A stretch of 32,482 nt of DNA from Vulcanimicrobiota bacterium (GCA_903970555.1 CAJCJD010000168.1:1-32482); one strand, 5' to 3'. Counted from the stretch's first letter, positions 1 to 8,301 are shown. Numbers and translations: made by a program. The notes: generated by a model from the letters alone, not told the origin.

Positions 1-11
1 GCTAGGCGGCA

Positions 12-38
12 TTGGCGAGTGGTGGAATCCCTCGCCAA
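12..38. repeat. Perfect 8-bp inverted repeat (hairpin)
   Basis: TTGGCGAG at 12-19 is matched by CTCGCCAA at 31-38 around an 11-nt loop. There is no T-tract after either arm, so it is not a standard intrinsic terminator. It may be a 3'-end hairpin of a gene just left of the window. Confidence 0.3.
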
Positions 39-286
39 CTTGAGGGGACGTGCGCCCGCAAAGCGCCATCGCAACTGTTTTACGATCAACAAAACCTATC
101 GTTCGGCTTGGCGATGGGTGTTTCTCAACAGCCTGCTAGACCTTTCAATCGCCGATATCGATGTCGGTATCCACGCCGATATCCATCAAGGCGTCACTCC
201 TATCCCAGCTCAAGCAGCAAGCTAGGAATTTTTCGTACCCCTATCAACAATTTCCCGCGCCTGACGTGAAGCACCGCGCATTTGCC

Positions 287-307
287 GTAACGCCACAATC
301 GCGTTAC
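287..307. promoter_or_regulatory. Dyad symmetry, candidate operator upstream of the TonB-like gene
   Basis: GTAACGC (287-293) and GCGTTAC (301-307) form a perfect 7-bp inverted repeat with a 7-nt spacer, about 95 bp before the start codon at 403. The size and spacing suit a dimeric regulator. The flanking TTGCCG at 282-287 could act as a poor -35 box. No specific regulator is recognised. Confidence 0.3.
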
Positions 308-402
308 CTTTCTCCCATCCGCGCCGCGGCGACTGAGGGCGCCGCTCCTGGATATCAGGGGGGAAGCGCGGGTATCTGATGCCACGTAGTTAGTGAGAGA
401 TC

Positions 403-1464
403 ATGGATACCCGAAAAAGTCGTCAAGCGCGCTCGCATGCGCGCGGGGCTATCAAGCCCATTACCGTTGCCATTCTCGCGATTGTTGCGGGGCTCGCTGT
501 CGCGTCCTGGATCTTCATCATCAAGCCGCATGAGGATATGGTCAGCGGCGACGTAGGCGGACATCCGTCCACACCCGTCGCCCAGAGCCAGCAAGCCGCG
601 CCACCGGTAAACGTCGAGGCGATGAGCCTTAACGACCTGCTGGCCGAAGCGCGCAAGGCGATGAATGAGCAGCGCGTGCTCGCGCCGGCCGGTAACAATG
701 CTTTCGAGTTCTACCTGAAGGTGTTGCAGAAGCAGCCGGGCAACCAGACGGCTGCAGATGCCTTGCGCGAAACATTCCCGTTCGCGGCCAGCAACGTCGA
801 GCAGGTCATCAATCAGCGCGACTTCAATGAGGCCGGGCGCGAGATCGATCTGTTGGCGAAAGTGGACCCGACCAACTACACGCTGACCATCCTGCGCTCC
901 AAGCTCGACGCCCAGCGCAAGACGCTGGATGAAGAGCAACAGAAGCAGCTCGACCAGCAGCGCCAGCAAGATCTCGCCGCGCAACAGAAAGCGACTGCCG
1001 ACCAGGCGGCCGCTGCCAAGGCTGCAGCCGATAAGGCCGCTGCGGACAAGGTGGCGCAGGAACAAGCGGTATTGGCTGCCCAGCAGAAAGCCAAGCAGGA
1101 AGAAGCGGCACGGGTTGCAAAGACCGCCGCCGTTACTCCCGCGGCCAGCGACAACAACACATCGGCAAGCGCAACCGGTGGCGAAACGCGTGATGCCATC
1201 CCGGTCTCGACCATTCGTCCGCGTTATCCCGCCACGGCGCTGCGCAACAGTCAGGAAGGCTGGGTGAACCTGCAGTACACCGTCAATGCGGATGGCAGCG
1301 TCAGCAATGTCGAGGTGGTGAACGCCGAGCCGCGACATGTCTTCGACAGCGCCGCTGTCGATGCCATCCGCCGGGCCAAGTTCTCGCCCGCCATGCGCGA
1401 CGGCGCAGCCATCGCATCGCAGCAGCAGAAGCGGATCGAGTTCAAGCTCAACAACTCGCAGTAA
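403..1464 (+). CDS. TonB-family energy transducer with helical-repeat and TolA-like linker
   Basis: A 353-residue inner-membrane protein. Residues 1-19 are basic and cytoplasmic, about 20-40 form one membrane anchor, and the rest should lie in the periplasm. Residues about 75-170 resemble paired helices of a TPR-like fold. Residues about 170-245 are an Ala/Gln/Lys/Glu-rich helix similar to the TolA stalk, in place of the Pro-Glu/Pro-Lys spacer of classical TonB. Residues about 265-353 are a TonB C-terminal domain (IRPRYPATALRNSQEGWV, then a VNADGSVSNVEVV hairpin), which in the family contacts TonB-box receptors or outer-membrane partners. No exbB, exbD or receptor gene is adjacent, so its partner is unknown. 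The start fits a weak GAGAG ribosome site. A strong terminator follows at 1491. The family call is firm; the role in energy transduction is inferred. Confidence 0.85.
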   Translation: MDTRKSRQARSHARGAIKPITVAILAIVAGLAVASWIFIIKPHEDMVSGDVGGHPSTPVAQSQQAAPPVNVEAMSLNDLLAEARKAMNEQRVLAPAGNNAFEFYLKVLQKQPGNQTAADALRETFPFAASNVEQVINQRDFNEAGREIDLLAKVDPTNYTLTILRSKLDAQRKTLDEEQQKQLDQQRQQDLAAQQKATADQAAAAKAAADKAAADKVAQEQAVLAAQQKAKQEEAARVAKTAAVTPAASDNNTSASATGGETRDAIPVSTIRPRYPATALRNSQEGWVNLQYTVNADGSVSNVEVVNAEPRHVFDSAAVDAIRRAKFSPAMRDGAAIASQQQKRIEFKLNNSQ

Positions 1465-1490
1465 TCGCCTTCTGCGCAAGTCGTAAAACG

Positions 1491-1523
1491 AAAGAGGCGG
1501 AGCCGCCATGGCTCCGCCTCTTT
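1491..1523. terminator. Bidirectional intrinsic terminator
   Basis: Arms 1491-1504 and 1510-1523 form a perfect 14-bp stem (AAAGAGGCGGAGCC and its complement) with a 5-nt loop. The stem ends in A/T on both sides. It sits between two convergent genes (stops at 1464 and 1557) and can serve both strands, although the T-run is short. Confidence 0.75.
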
Positions 1524-1556
1524 ACGTTTGGGTATGCGTTACTGCGTTGGCGGGCG

Positions 1557-2882
1557 TCAATTGTGCTGATTGTGGCGTTTGCGACGGGAAGGTTTCGCGG
1601 GCGCTTTGTTCGCAGGTGGATCGCTTTCTACGCCGGCCCAATCCACGTGAGGCAAGCCGAGCATGCTGTCGAACACCATCGGCATCAGGTCGGTGCCAAT
1701 GGCGCCGGGTGAGTTCCACAGCGAGACCATGCCGATGTGGTACTTCGGAAAGAACGCGATCATGGTGCGATAACCTTCCACTTCACCCGCGTGGAAGATC
1801 ATCGTCTCGCCGGCGTAGGTGAATACGCGCCAGCCCAGGCCGTAGCTGGCGGACGTCAGGCGGGCGTGGCGCCATGGTGCGGCATGTGTTTCGCTCGGTG
1901 TAGGCACGCCGGGCGCATGCAGGTAGTCCAGCAGCTCCGGAGACAGTACATCCGGACGGCCACCCATTTGCGCAATCAACCACAGCTCCATGTCATGCAG
2001 GCTCGCATTGACGCCCGCTGCCGGTGCTACGCGGTAATACGCTTCCTTGGGATCGAACGAGATCCAGCCATGCGATCCGTTCGGGCGATGCGGACGCGCC
2101 CAGCTCTTGCTGCTTTCCAGCGCGTCGCGGCCATAGCTGGCACTCGTCATGCCGAGCGGAAAGAAGATGCGCTTGTCCACCTGGTGATAGAAGAAGTCGC
2201 CGGTCTCGGCGTAGATCAAATCGCCGATAAGACTGAAGGCCACATTTTGGTAGCCGTAGCATTGACCAACGCTGCAGGTGAGGTTTACCTCGTCGAGCTT
2301 GCGCACCAATTCTTCGTAGGGGACGTTGTCCTCCAGCATCTGGTCGTAGGTGTTGTGCGGCAGACCCAGGCGTTGTCCCAGGATGTCTTTCACGGTGGCC
2401 GCACTGGAGGCCTGCGCGTCTTTCAATTGAAAGAACGGCAGCACGTCGGTGAGCTTGGTGTCCCAACTGAAACGGCCGTCGTTGACCAGCAAGCCGGTGA
2501 CGGCGGTTGCGAAGGCTTTCGACAGCGACGCAAGGCGGAACACCGTGTCGGCAGTAATCGGCTCCTGCGTGGACGCATCCGCGTAACCGATTTCGCGTTC
2601 GAGGACGACCTTATTGTCGACCACCACGGCGGTGGCCATGCCGGCGACTTCGTTGCGCTGCGCTACGACATCCAACCATTGCGAATAGGCGTCCAGGCTT
2701 GCCTTGATCCGTTCGGGGGGGATGCTGGTGGCGCTGAGATCCGTCGCATCGTGCGGCGCCGGAGAGACGACCGGAGTGGGCTGGCTGGTGGAAGCGGCGG
2801 CTTGCGTCGCCGATGCAGCGATCAGTGTGGCGGTGACGCCGAGCACGCCGGCCATCAACTGTGGAAGCTTACGAAACTGCAT
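1557..2882 (-). CDS. Secreted serine hydrolase, class C beta-lactamase / esterase family
   Basis: A 441-residue protein of the beta-lactamase-related (PF00144-type) serine hydrolases, which include class C beta-lactamases, DD-peptidases and esterases. The nucleophile motif is S119-L-S-K122, the second motif is Y211-Q-N213, and the third, KTG in beta-lactamases, is probably H364-A-G. H-x-G occurs in family esterases, so a peptidase or esterase role is at least as likely as antibiotic hydrolysis. A signal peptide covers about residues 1-28, which predicts export to the periplasm. The C-terminus has a short Lys/Arg-rich tail that may be an add-on. The start has a GGAG ribosome site 4 nt upstream. 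The palindrome at 2901-2916 lies just upstream of that. The substrate cannot be read from the sequence. Confidence 0.88.
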   Translation of the reverse strand: MQFRKLPQLMAGVLGVTATLIAASATQAAASTSQPTPVVSPAPHDATDLSATSIPPERIKASLDAYSQWLDVVAQRNEVAGMATAVVVDNKVVLEREIGYADASTQEPITADTVFRLASLSKAFATAVTGLLVNDGRFSWDTKLTDVLPFFQLKDAQASSAATVKDILGQRLGLPHNTYDQMLEDNVPYEELVRKLDEVNLTCSVGQCYGYQNVAFSLIGDLIYAETGDFFYHQVDKRIFFPLGMTSASYGRDALESSKSWARPHRPNGSHGWISFDPKEAYYRVAPAAGVNASLHDMELWLIAQMGGRPDVLSPELLDYLHAPGVPTPSETHAAPWRHARLTSASYGLGWRVFTYAGETMIFHAGEVEGYRTMIAFFPKYHIGMVSLWNSPGAIGTDLMPMVFDSMLGLPHVDWAGVESDPPANKAPAKPSRRKRHNQHN

Positions 2883-2900
2883 GCTACTCCGCTTACTACG

Positions 2901-2916
2901 GGCGTGAGATCACGCC
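2901..2916. promoter_or_regulatory. Palindrome upstream of the serine hydrolase, candidate operator
   Basis: GGCGTGA (2901-2907) and TCACGCC (2910-2916) form a perfect 7-bp inverted repeat with a 2-nt centre. It ends 18 bp upstream of the hydrolase start codon, so a bound protein or an RNA hairpin there could block transcription or the ribosome site. A further 5-bp inverted repeat (GCAGG, CCTGC) lies at about 2955-2971. Confidence 0.35.
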
Positions 2917-3079
2917 TTGCGTCATGGGGCTATGGGGATCGTCCATGGGGGTTAGCAGGTGATTGTCCTGCACTTCGGACGAGGCCACAACGCCGGGGGC
3001 TGATCCGCGGCGTTTCGCTGAACCGTGGAGCCCAGTCGGCTATTGACCTCCCTAGATCGCAAACGTTCCGGCTTCCGGG

Positions 3080-4657
3080 TCACGACAGCATGAGAGCGGC
3101 CGCCCGTTCAGCGATCATGATGGTCGGGGCATTCGTGTTGCCCGTGGGAAGCGTCGGCATGACCGAGGCGTCGACAACGCGCAAACCCGCCACGCCACGG
3201 ACGCGCAGCTCGCTATCCACCACCGCCTGCGCATCCTGACCCATGCGGCATGTGCCGACCGGGTGATAGATGGTCTCGGCCTTGCGTCGAATGAAGGCCT
3301 CCCACGCCGCGTCATCGCGCGGTTCGGATTCGGGGAAGACCGGCGCACCGCGGTAAGGGTCGAAAGCTGGTTGGGCAAAGATATCGCGCGACAGCTTCGC
3401 CGCTTCGATCATGCGAGCGAGATCGTGGCCCTCCGGATCGCTCAGATAGCCGGCATGAATTGCGATGGGCTGTGCGGGATCGGCCGAGCGCAAACGCAAT
3501 CGTCCACGGCTGCGCGGATGCAGATAGCAAGCATGCAAGGTGTAGCCGATGCCGTCCAAGCGATGGCGGCCGTGATCGTCGAGCAACGCCGGCACGAAAT
3601 GAAACTGGATATCGCAGCGCGCATCCGTGGCCAATCGGCTGCGCACAAAACCGCCCGACTCGGCGACATTGGAGGTGCCCGGACCATCGTGATGGCGCAG
3701 ATAACGCCAACCGGTCGCCAGCTCATTGAGGTGATCGTAGGTAACGTTCTGCGTGCTGCCGACCAGCGTGCAAATATCCAGATGATCTTGCAGCCCCGCG
3801 CCAACACCTTGCGCATCAAACAACGGTGTCACGCCGTGAGCACGCAGATGGTCGGCCGGTCCAATGCCCGACAACATCAGAAGTTGCGGCGAATTGATCG
3901 CTCCCGCAGCCAGGATGACTTCGCCGGCGCGCACGCTTTCATGCCCACCCGCATGGCGCAGCTGCACACCCACAGCACGCCCTTGCTCGATCAAAACGCG
4001 TTCGACCAGCGCGTGCGTGCGCACCTGAAGGTTGGGCCGCGCGCGTGCGGGACGAAGGAAGGCAACGGCCGCCGAACAGCGTGCACCATCGCGTTGCGTG
4101 ACCTGATAGAAACCGAAGCCAGCTTGCTCCGGCCCGTTGAAATCGTCGTTGCGGCCGAATCCTGCACTCGTTCCCGCTTCGATGAGCGCGGCGGATAGCG
4201 GATTGTGGTAGCGCAGATCCGACACGCTGAGCGGTCCATCAACCGCATGCAGCGCACTCGCGCCGCGCGTGTTGTTCTCGCTACGCAGAAACCAGGGTAG
4301 CACCTGCGACCAGGACCAGCGTGCATCGCCCGTCGCTTGTGCCCACGCATCGTAGTCAGCGGGCACGCCACGCACGTAGCACATGGCGTTGATCGAGCTG
4401 GAGCCGCCTAGCGTCTTCCCGCGTGGCCACCACAGCCGGCGCTGTTGCAGGGAGGGCTCGGGCTCGGTTTCGTAGTTCCAATTGAGGCGTCGATTTTTGG
4501 CGAGGCGGGCGATCCCCGCGGGCATGTGAATCAGCGGATGCCAATCAGAACTCCCGGCCTCCAACAGCAGTACCCGTTTGCCAGGATGTGCACTCAGGCG
4601 ATTGGCCAAGACGCATCCGGCCGAACCGCCACCGACGATCACGTAGTCGTAGTCCAC
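3080..4657 (-). CDS. GMC-family FAD-dependent oxidoreductase (choline dehydrogenase-like)
   Basis: A 525-residue flavoenzyme of the glucose-methanol-choline family, which oxidises an alcohol to an aldehyde or ketone using FAD. The N-terminal dinucleotide fold has G9-G-G-S-A-G14. The GMC signature (PRGKTLGGSSSINAM) follows near residue 80. The likely catalytic pair is H465 in YHPVGTCRMG and N509 in GNTNAPTIM. I chose a GTG start at 4657 because AGGAG lies 5 nt upstream and the FAD motif begins at once. The in-frame ATG 34 codons further up would overlap the divergent gene at 4727 and adds a sequence unlike the family. No betaine aldehyde dehydrogenase or betI neighbour is present, so choline as substrate is unsupported; an aliphatic or terpene alcohol is equally possible. 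Confidence 0.9.
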   Translation of the reverse strand: MDYDYVIVGGGSAGCVLANRLSAHPGKRVLLLEAGSSDWHPLIHMPAGIARLAKNRRLNWNYETEPEPSLQQRRLWWPRGKTLGGSSSINAMCYVRGVPADYDAWAQATGDARWSWSQVLPWFLRSENNTRGASALHAVDGPLSVSDLRYHNPLSAALIEAGTSAGFGRNDDFNGPEQAGFGFYQVTQRDGARCSAAVAFLRPARARPNLQVRTHALVERVLIEQGRAVGVQLRHAGGHESVRAGEVILAAGAINSPQLLMLSGIGPADHLRAHGVTPLFDAQGVGAGLQDHLDICTLVGSTQNVTYDHLNELATGWRYLRHHDGPGTSNVAESGGFVRSRLATDARCDIQFHFVPALLDDHGRHRLDGIGYTLHACYLHPRSRGRLRLRSADPAQPIAIHAGYLSDPEGHDLARMIEAAKLSRDIFAQPAFDPYRGAPVFPESEPRDDAAWEAFIRRKAETIYHPVGTCRMGQDAQAVVDSELRVRGVAGLRVVDASVMPTLPTGNTNAPTIMIAERAAALMLS

Positions 4658-4726
4658 GTCAGCTCCTAGCGAACCCGGGTCATGGGGACATGCTAGTCTT
4701 GCGCGGCCCCACGCTGGAAGCCACCA

Positions 4727-6037
4727 GTGAGCTTGCCAAAGCCCGACGCAGCACCCCATGACGCCACACCGATGACGTCGGCGTTTGCATTCTTTTTTGT
4801 GTTGACCGCGTATTACATCGTCCGACCTGTACGCGATCAGCTTGGTGGTGCTGTCGGCTCCAGTCAGTTGCCCATGTTCTATGCGGCTACGTTTGTTGCG
4901 ATGCTGTTGCTGACACCCGTGTTCGGCAGCTTAGTGGCGCGTTTTGAGCGACGACGCCTGCTGGGATGGAGCTATAGCTTCTTCGTCGCGTGCCTGTTGG
5001 CATTCATTCCCGTATTCATGGTGCAGGATCGCCTCGGCGCGCGGGCAATCGGTGTGGTGTTTTACGTATGGGTCAGTGTGTTCAATCTGTTCGTCGTATC
5101 GTTGTTTTGGAGCTTTATGGCCGACATCTTCGACAATCGACGCGCACGGGAAATTTTTCCGCTCATCGCTGTAGGCGGCATGGGCGGCGCGATCTTCGGA
5201 CCCATGCTTACCAGCACTCTCGTAGGCATCGTTGGCGTTGCGCCATTGCTACTTGTTAGTGCGGTCATGCTGACCATCGCAACACTTTTGTTATTGCGGA
5301 TTTCCGTACAGCAACGTGCCCAACATGAAAACGTTGAAGCGCCGATTGGCGGCTCGGCATGGGCTGGTGCAAAGGAATTCTTTTCGCGTCCTTTTCTTCG
5401 CTACATGACCATACTGATGTTGCTAGGGGACGGCGTGGGGACGCTGGCCTACACCTTAATGGCCGATTACGTGAAGGCGCATATTTCTACCGCAGTTGCG
5501 CGCACGGATTTTTATACACATATCGACTGGGCAGCCAATACCTTAGGTGTGCTCTTGCAATTGACGCTTTCGCGTCAGCTGTTGGTGCGACGTGGCGCTG
5601 TGTGGGCTTTGGTGTTACCGCAAGTTGTGAATTTCGTCTTACTGGTGATGGTGACGTTCGGCGGCCACATTCAGCTGAGGCTGCTGGGGTACGGCGTGCC
5701 GCTGCTGGTTCTGTTGATGGTTGGGACGCGAGGTTTCATGTTCGGGATGACCGCGCCGGCCAGCAACGCACTCTACACCCGCGTCCCGCGCGAGACGCGC
5801 TACAAGGGAAAGAATTTTGTTGAAACTCTGGTGTGGCGCTTTGGTGATCTGGTCGTCATCAGTGGCGTCAGCGGGCTGGGCAAGCTTGGAATCGGTTTGA
5901 ACGGCATCACCTTGATTGGTGCGAGCGCTGCGGCCATAGCTGCATGGGTGGCACGCAGAGCGGCCACATCGCCCGACCTGGCGCCCGAGGGCAACACCAG
6001 GTCGTCGCAAGAAGTCGGCGCTGTCACGCGCTCGTAG
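4727..6037 (+). CDS. ATP/ADP-translocase-like (TLC / NTP exchange family) membrane transporter
   Basis: A 436-residue, very hydrophobic protein with roughly ten to twelve membrane segments. The first helix carries YYIVRPVRDQLG, the hallmark of bacterial ATP/ADP-translocase-like proteins (MFS-related; PF03219 type). Later loops contain RETRYKGKNFVETLVWRFGD, also typical of this group. True TLC carriers exchange ATP for ADP or import nucleotides in intracellular bacteria and plastids; free-living homologues mostly have unknown substrates, so nucleotide transport is not shown. GTG at 4727 is the start, with GGAAG 6 nt upstream; an ATG at 4772 is an alternative. It is divergent from the GMC gene with a 69-bp gap and ends 14 bp from the convergent CBS gene. 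By eye the gene is more AT-rich than its neighbours. Confidence 0.75.
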   Translation: MSLPKPDAAPHDATPMTSAFAFFFVLTAYYIVRPVRDQLGGAVGSSQLPMFYAATFVAMLLLTPVFGSLVARFERRRLLGWSYSFFVACLLAFIPVFMVQDRLGARAIGVVFYVWVSVFNLFVVSLFWSFMADIFDNRRAREIFPLIAVGGMGGAIFGPMLTSTLVGIVGVAPLLLVSAVMLTIATLLLLRISVQQRAQHENVEAPIGGSAWAGAKEFFSRPFLRYMTILMLLGDGVGTLAYTLMADYVKAHISTAVARTDFYTHIDWAANTLGVLLQLTLSRQLLVRRGAVWALVLPQVVNFVLLVMVTFGGHIQLRLLGYGVPLLVLLMVGTRGFMFGMTAPASNALYTRVPRETRYKGKNFVETLVWRFGDLVVISGVSGLGKLGIGLNGITLIGASAAAIAAWVARRAATSPDLAPEGNTRSSQEVGAVTRS

Positions 6038-6051
6038 ACGACACGTTGTGA

Positions 6052-6480
6052 TCAGCTGGTGATGTAGCGTTGTAGCTGATCGATCTGCTCGGCCTGCGCG
6101 CTAATGACTTCCTTGACCAGATCGCCGATCGAGATCACGCCCAACACGCGGGACCCATGCACCACCGGCAGATGGCGAATGCGGCTGTCGGTGCACAGGC
6201 GCATGCAGTCGAAGACATCTGTATCGGGCGTGACAGTGAGCGGGGGGCTGCTCATGATCTCGGAAACGGCGGTTTGCGCGGATGAGCGACCTTGCAAGAT
6301 CACTTTGCGCGCGTAGTCGCGTTCGGAAACGATGCCGACCAGTAGCTCACCGCGCATAACCAGCAGCGCGCCGACGCCTCGTTCCGCCATGTGCTTGATT
6401 GCTTCCAGTACGGGCGCTTCGGGTGCAACGGCGAAGATGTCGTTGCCCTTTGTATCCAGCAAGTGCTTGACCTGACGCAT
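6052..6480 (-). CDS. Stand-alone tandem CBS-domain protein
   Basis: A 142-residue cytoplasmic protein made of two CBS domains (about residues 8-62 and 73-130). The first includes GALLVMRGELLVGIVSERD and the second RHLPVVHGSRVLGVISIGD, both standard CBS cores. Paired CBS domains form a Bateman module that binds adenosine nucleotides and regulates a partner; this one has no attached enzyme domain. A clear GGGAGG ribosome site precedes the start. It is the last of three minus-strand genes (mtgA, glycosyltransferase, CBS) with 45-48 bp gaps, so co-transcription is possible. The partner protein is unknown. Confidence 0.9.
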   Translation of the reverse strand: MRQVKHLLDTKGNDIFAVAPEAPVLEAIKHMAERGVGALLVMRGELLVGIVSERDYARKVILQGRSSAQTAVSEIMSSPPLTVTPDTDVFDCMRLCTDSRIRHLPVVHGSRVLGVISIGDLVKEVISAQAEQIDQLQRYITS

Positions 6481-6525
6481 GCCAAACCTCCCCGTCGGCC
6501 GCAGCGTGGCCGCGTGATGGACAGT

Positions 6526-7506
6526 TTAGCGCCGTCGCGTGGCATCGGTGTGAAGCGCGCTGGATACGCCCGCATCGTGACCCGGCAGGCGCTCCTCCTC
6601 GATGAAGTAGAGCGGCCGCTGCTTGCTTTCGGCATAGTTGCGCCCGAGATATTCACCAATCACCCCAAGCGCAAGCAGCTGAATACCACCGAGAAACAGC
6701 ACCACTACCATCAGGCTTGGGTAGCCGGGGACGGGATCGCCATGCAGCATGGCCTTGACCAGCACCTTCAGCCCAAACAGGAAGGCAAACACGGAGGCAG
6801 CCATGCCAGTCCAGGTGGCGAGCCGCAGCGGCGCACTGGAAAACGAGGTAATGCCTTCGATGGCGAACTGGGCCAATCGCCAATAATTCCATTTGGTCTT
6901 GCCGGCCTGACGCGGTTCGCGCAAGTATCGGACGGCGGTCTGCCGATAACCGATCCATGCGAACAGGCCCTTCATGAAGCGCTGGCGTTCGCGCAGTTGC
7001 GATAAGGCTTTGAGCGCGCGACGGGAGAGCAGGCGGAAATCACCGGTATCGCGCGGTACGGGCACATCCGACAGCACTTCCATGGTGCGATAGAACGCCA
7101 CTGCTGTGAAACGTTTGAAGCCGCTCTCGCCGGTGCGCGCGCTGCGTGTGGCGTACACCACGTCGTAGCCGGCTTGCCACTGTGCTACCAGCTCGGGGAT
7201 CAACTCGGGCGGATCTTGCAGATCGGCGTCGATCACCACGGCGGCATCCGCGTCGACATGGTCCAATCCGGCGGTGAGGGCGATCTCTTTGCCGAAATTG
7301 CGCGACAGCTTGAGTGCCCCCACGCGCGCGTCGGCGGCCGCAAGCGATTGCATGATCGCCCAGGTGTCATCCGCGCTGCCGTCGTCGATGTACAACACGT
7401 CGCACTGCAGCGAAAGCGTGTTCAATACACCCCACAGGCGTTTGTGGAAGATCGCCAGCACTTCCGATTCGTTGTATGCGGGAACGACGACGGTGAGCTT
7501 CGGCAT
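6526..7506 (-). CDS. Membrane-bound family 2 glycosyltransferase (polyprenyl-phosphate type)
   Basis: A 326-residue protein resembling the GtrB / bactoprenol glucosyltransferase group, which moves a sugar from a nucleotide donor onto undecaprenyl phosphate at the inner membrane. The GT-A fold starts with VVVPAYNE. The metal and nucleotide motifs are D41-D-G-S and D93-A-D followed by LQDPPE, and RDTGDFRLLSRRAL at 152-165 is a family signature. Two C-terminal membrane helices lie at about 229-252 and 264-287. No flippase (GtrA) or second transferase gene is adjacent, so the glycan it serves is unknown. It begins 48 bp after mtgA on the same strand, which fits a cell-envelope role. The start has only a weak ribosome site. 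Confidence 0.88.
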   Translation of the reverse strand: MPKLTVVVPAYNESEVLAIFHKRLWGVLNTLSLQCDVLYIDDGSADDTWAIMQSLAAADARVGALKLSRNFGKEIALTAGLDHVDADAAVVIDADLQDPPELIPELVAQWQAGYDVVYATRSARTGESGFKRFTAVAFYRTMEVLSDVPVPRDTGDFRLLSRRALKALSQLRERQRFMKGLFAWIGYRQTAVRYLREPRQAGKTKWNYWRLAQFAIEGITSFSSAPLRLATWTGMAASVFAFLFGLKVLVKAMLHGDPVPGYPSLMVVVLFLGGIQLLALGVIGEYLGRNYAESKQRPLYFIEEERLPGHDAGVSSALHTDATRRR

Positions 7507-7554
7507 GCTTCGGATCCGTTGAAGATGATGGCGATGCTATCGCGGAAATCGGGC

Positions 7555-8301
7555 TCAGCGCCGCCGCGGTACCGCAGTATTGCGTGGCGGCTGGTGGCTC
7601 TTCAGATAGCCGGGGCCCCCGAGTTGATCCATTTGTTGCTCGATCCAGCGGCTGCGCTCGATGACGTAACCGCTCGGGCGATCGGCTCGAAAGCGATCCG
7701 GATTGGGCAGTACGGCAGCAAGCCGTGCCGCTTGCGTGGGGCCGAGCTGCGCAGGTGATTCGTGAAAGAAGGCGTCGCTGGCCGCACCTACCCCGTAAAT
7801 GCCGTCGCCGAGCTGGGCGATGTTCATATACACCTCCAGGATGCGTTGCTTGGGCCAAGTCACCTCCAGCAACACGGTGAAATACGCTTCCAACCCCTTG
7901 CGCACGAAGCTGCGGCCGTTCCACAGGAATAGGTTCTTTGCAGTCTGCTGGCTGATCGTGCTGGCGCCGCGCAGCCGCCGGCCATCGTCGGCCGCATCGA
8001 TGGCGTTTTGGATGGAACTGAAGTCGAAACCGTGATGAAACGGGAATTTCTGGTCTTCGCCGGCCACCATGGCGATCGGCACCCAGGGAGAAATGCGCGA
8101 CCACGGCACCCAGTGGTGCTGCAGGTGAAAATCCTTTTCACCGTGGATCAGGGCATCGAGTTGGCGTTCCATCATCACCGCCGACGTCCACGGCGGCACG
8201 AATCGCAGCACGAACACCACCAGCCAGCTCAGGGCCACCCACGACAGCACCACGAGGCCTGCATAACGCAGCAAACGACGAAAAGAGGGAAGATGCGCCA
8301 T
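7555..8301 (-). CDS. mtgA: Monofunctional peptidoglycan transglycosylase MtgA
   Basis: MtgA polymerises lipid II into glycan strands at the periplasmic face of the inner membrane without a transpeptidase domain. The protein has one N-terminal membrane helix (about residues 14-33) and a GT51 domain. The likely catalytic glutamate is E82 in AGEDQKFPFHHGFD, followed by RGASTISQQTAKNLFLW (111-127) and EVYMNIAQLGDGIYGVGAAS. I chose the ATG at 8301 (248 residues, the family's normal size). Two in-frame ATGs upstream (8346 and 8382) add sequence unlike the family, and a TATACT -10-like box lies between 8301 and 8346. No strong ribosome site is seen at any of the three. The gene is divergent from hslO. 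Confidence 0.92.
   Translation of the reverse strand: MAHLPSFRRLLRYAGLVVLSWVALSWLVVFVLRFVPPWTSAVMMERQLDALIHGEKDFHLQHHWVPWSRISPWVPIAMVAGEDQKFPFHHGFDFSSIQNAIDAADDGRRLRGASTISQQTAKNLFLWNGRSFVRKGLEAYFTVLLEVTWPKQRILEVYMNIAQLGDGIYGVGAASDAFFHESPAQLGPTQAARLAAVLPNPDRFRADRPSGYVIERSRWIEQQMDQLGGPGYLKSHQPPRNTAVPRRR

Larger units (their letters stand above)
1..402. other. Gene-poor leader region upstream of the TonB-like gene
   Basis: No open frame here looks like a real protein: the candidates are short, arginine-rich and lack a ribosome site or recognisable motif. The stretch holds a perfect 8-bp inverted repeat with an 11-nt loop (arms 12-19 and 31-38), a tandem-like recurrence of CGCCGATATC near 150 and 173, and a second dyad at 287-307. 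It probably contains the promoter of the gene at 403 and perhaps the tail of an upstream transcription unit outside the window. Confidence 0.5.

Noticed and set aside
1..45. tRNA-like 3' end at the left edge
   Set aside because: GGAATCC and a CGCCA-like end are present, but the TTCGA T-loop and a matching acceptor stem are missing; it is better described as a simple inverted repeat.
200..385. A 61-codon minus-strand frame in the leader region
   Set aside because: Arg-rich, no motif, and no convincing ribosome site or neighbour on that strand.
355..1509. A 384-codon open frame on the minus strand
   Set aside because: It mirrors the TonB-like gene, with low-complexity Leu/Arg/Gly text and no motif.
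1557..2882. True class C beta-lactamase
   Set aside because: The third motif appears to be HAG and not KTG, and no ampR-type regulator is adjacent, so only the wider hydrolase family is claimed.
1737..3239. A 500-codon open frame on the plus strand
   Set aside because: It is antisense to the serine hydrolase and the end of the GMC gene, both of which have clear family motifs; its own translation has none.
3080..4657. Choline dehydrogenase betA
   Set aside because: The family is right, but betB, betI and a choline transporter are absent, so the specific substrate is not supported.
4658..4759. Upstream extension of the GMC oxidoreductase
   Set aside because: The extra 34 codons overlap the divergent transporter gene and do not resemble the family, while the GTG at 4657 has a good ribosome site.
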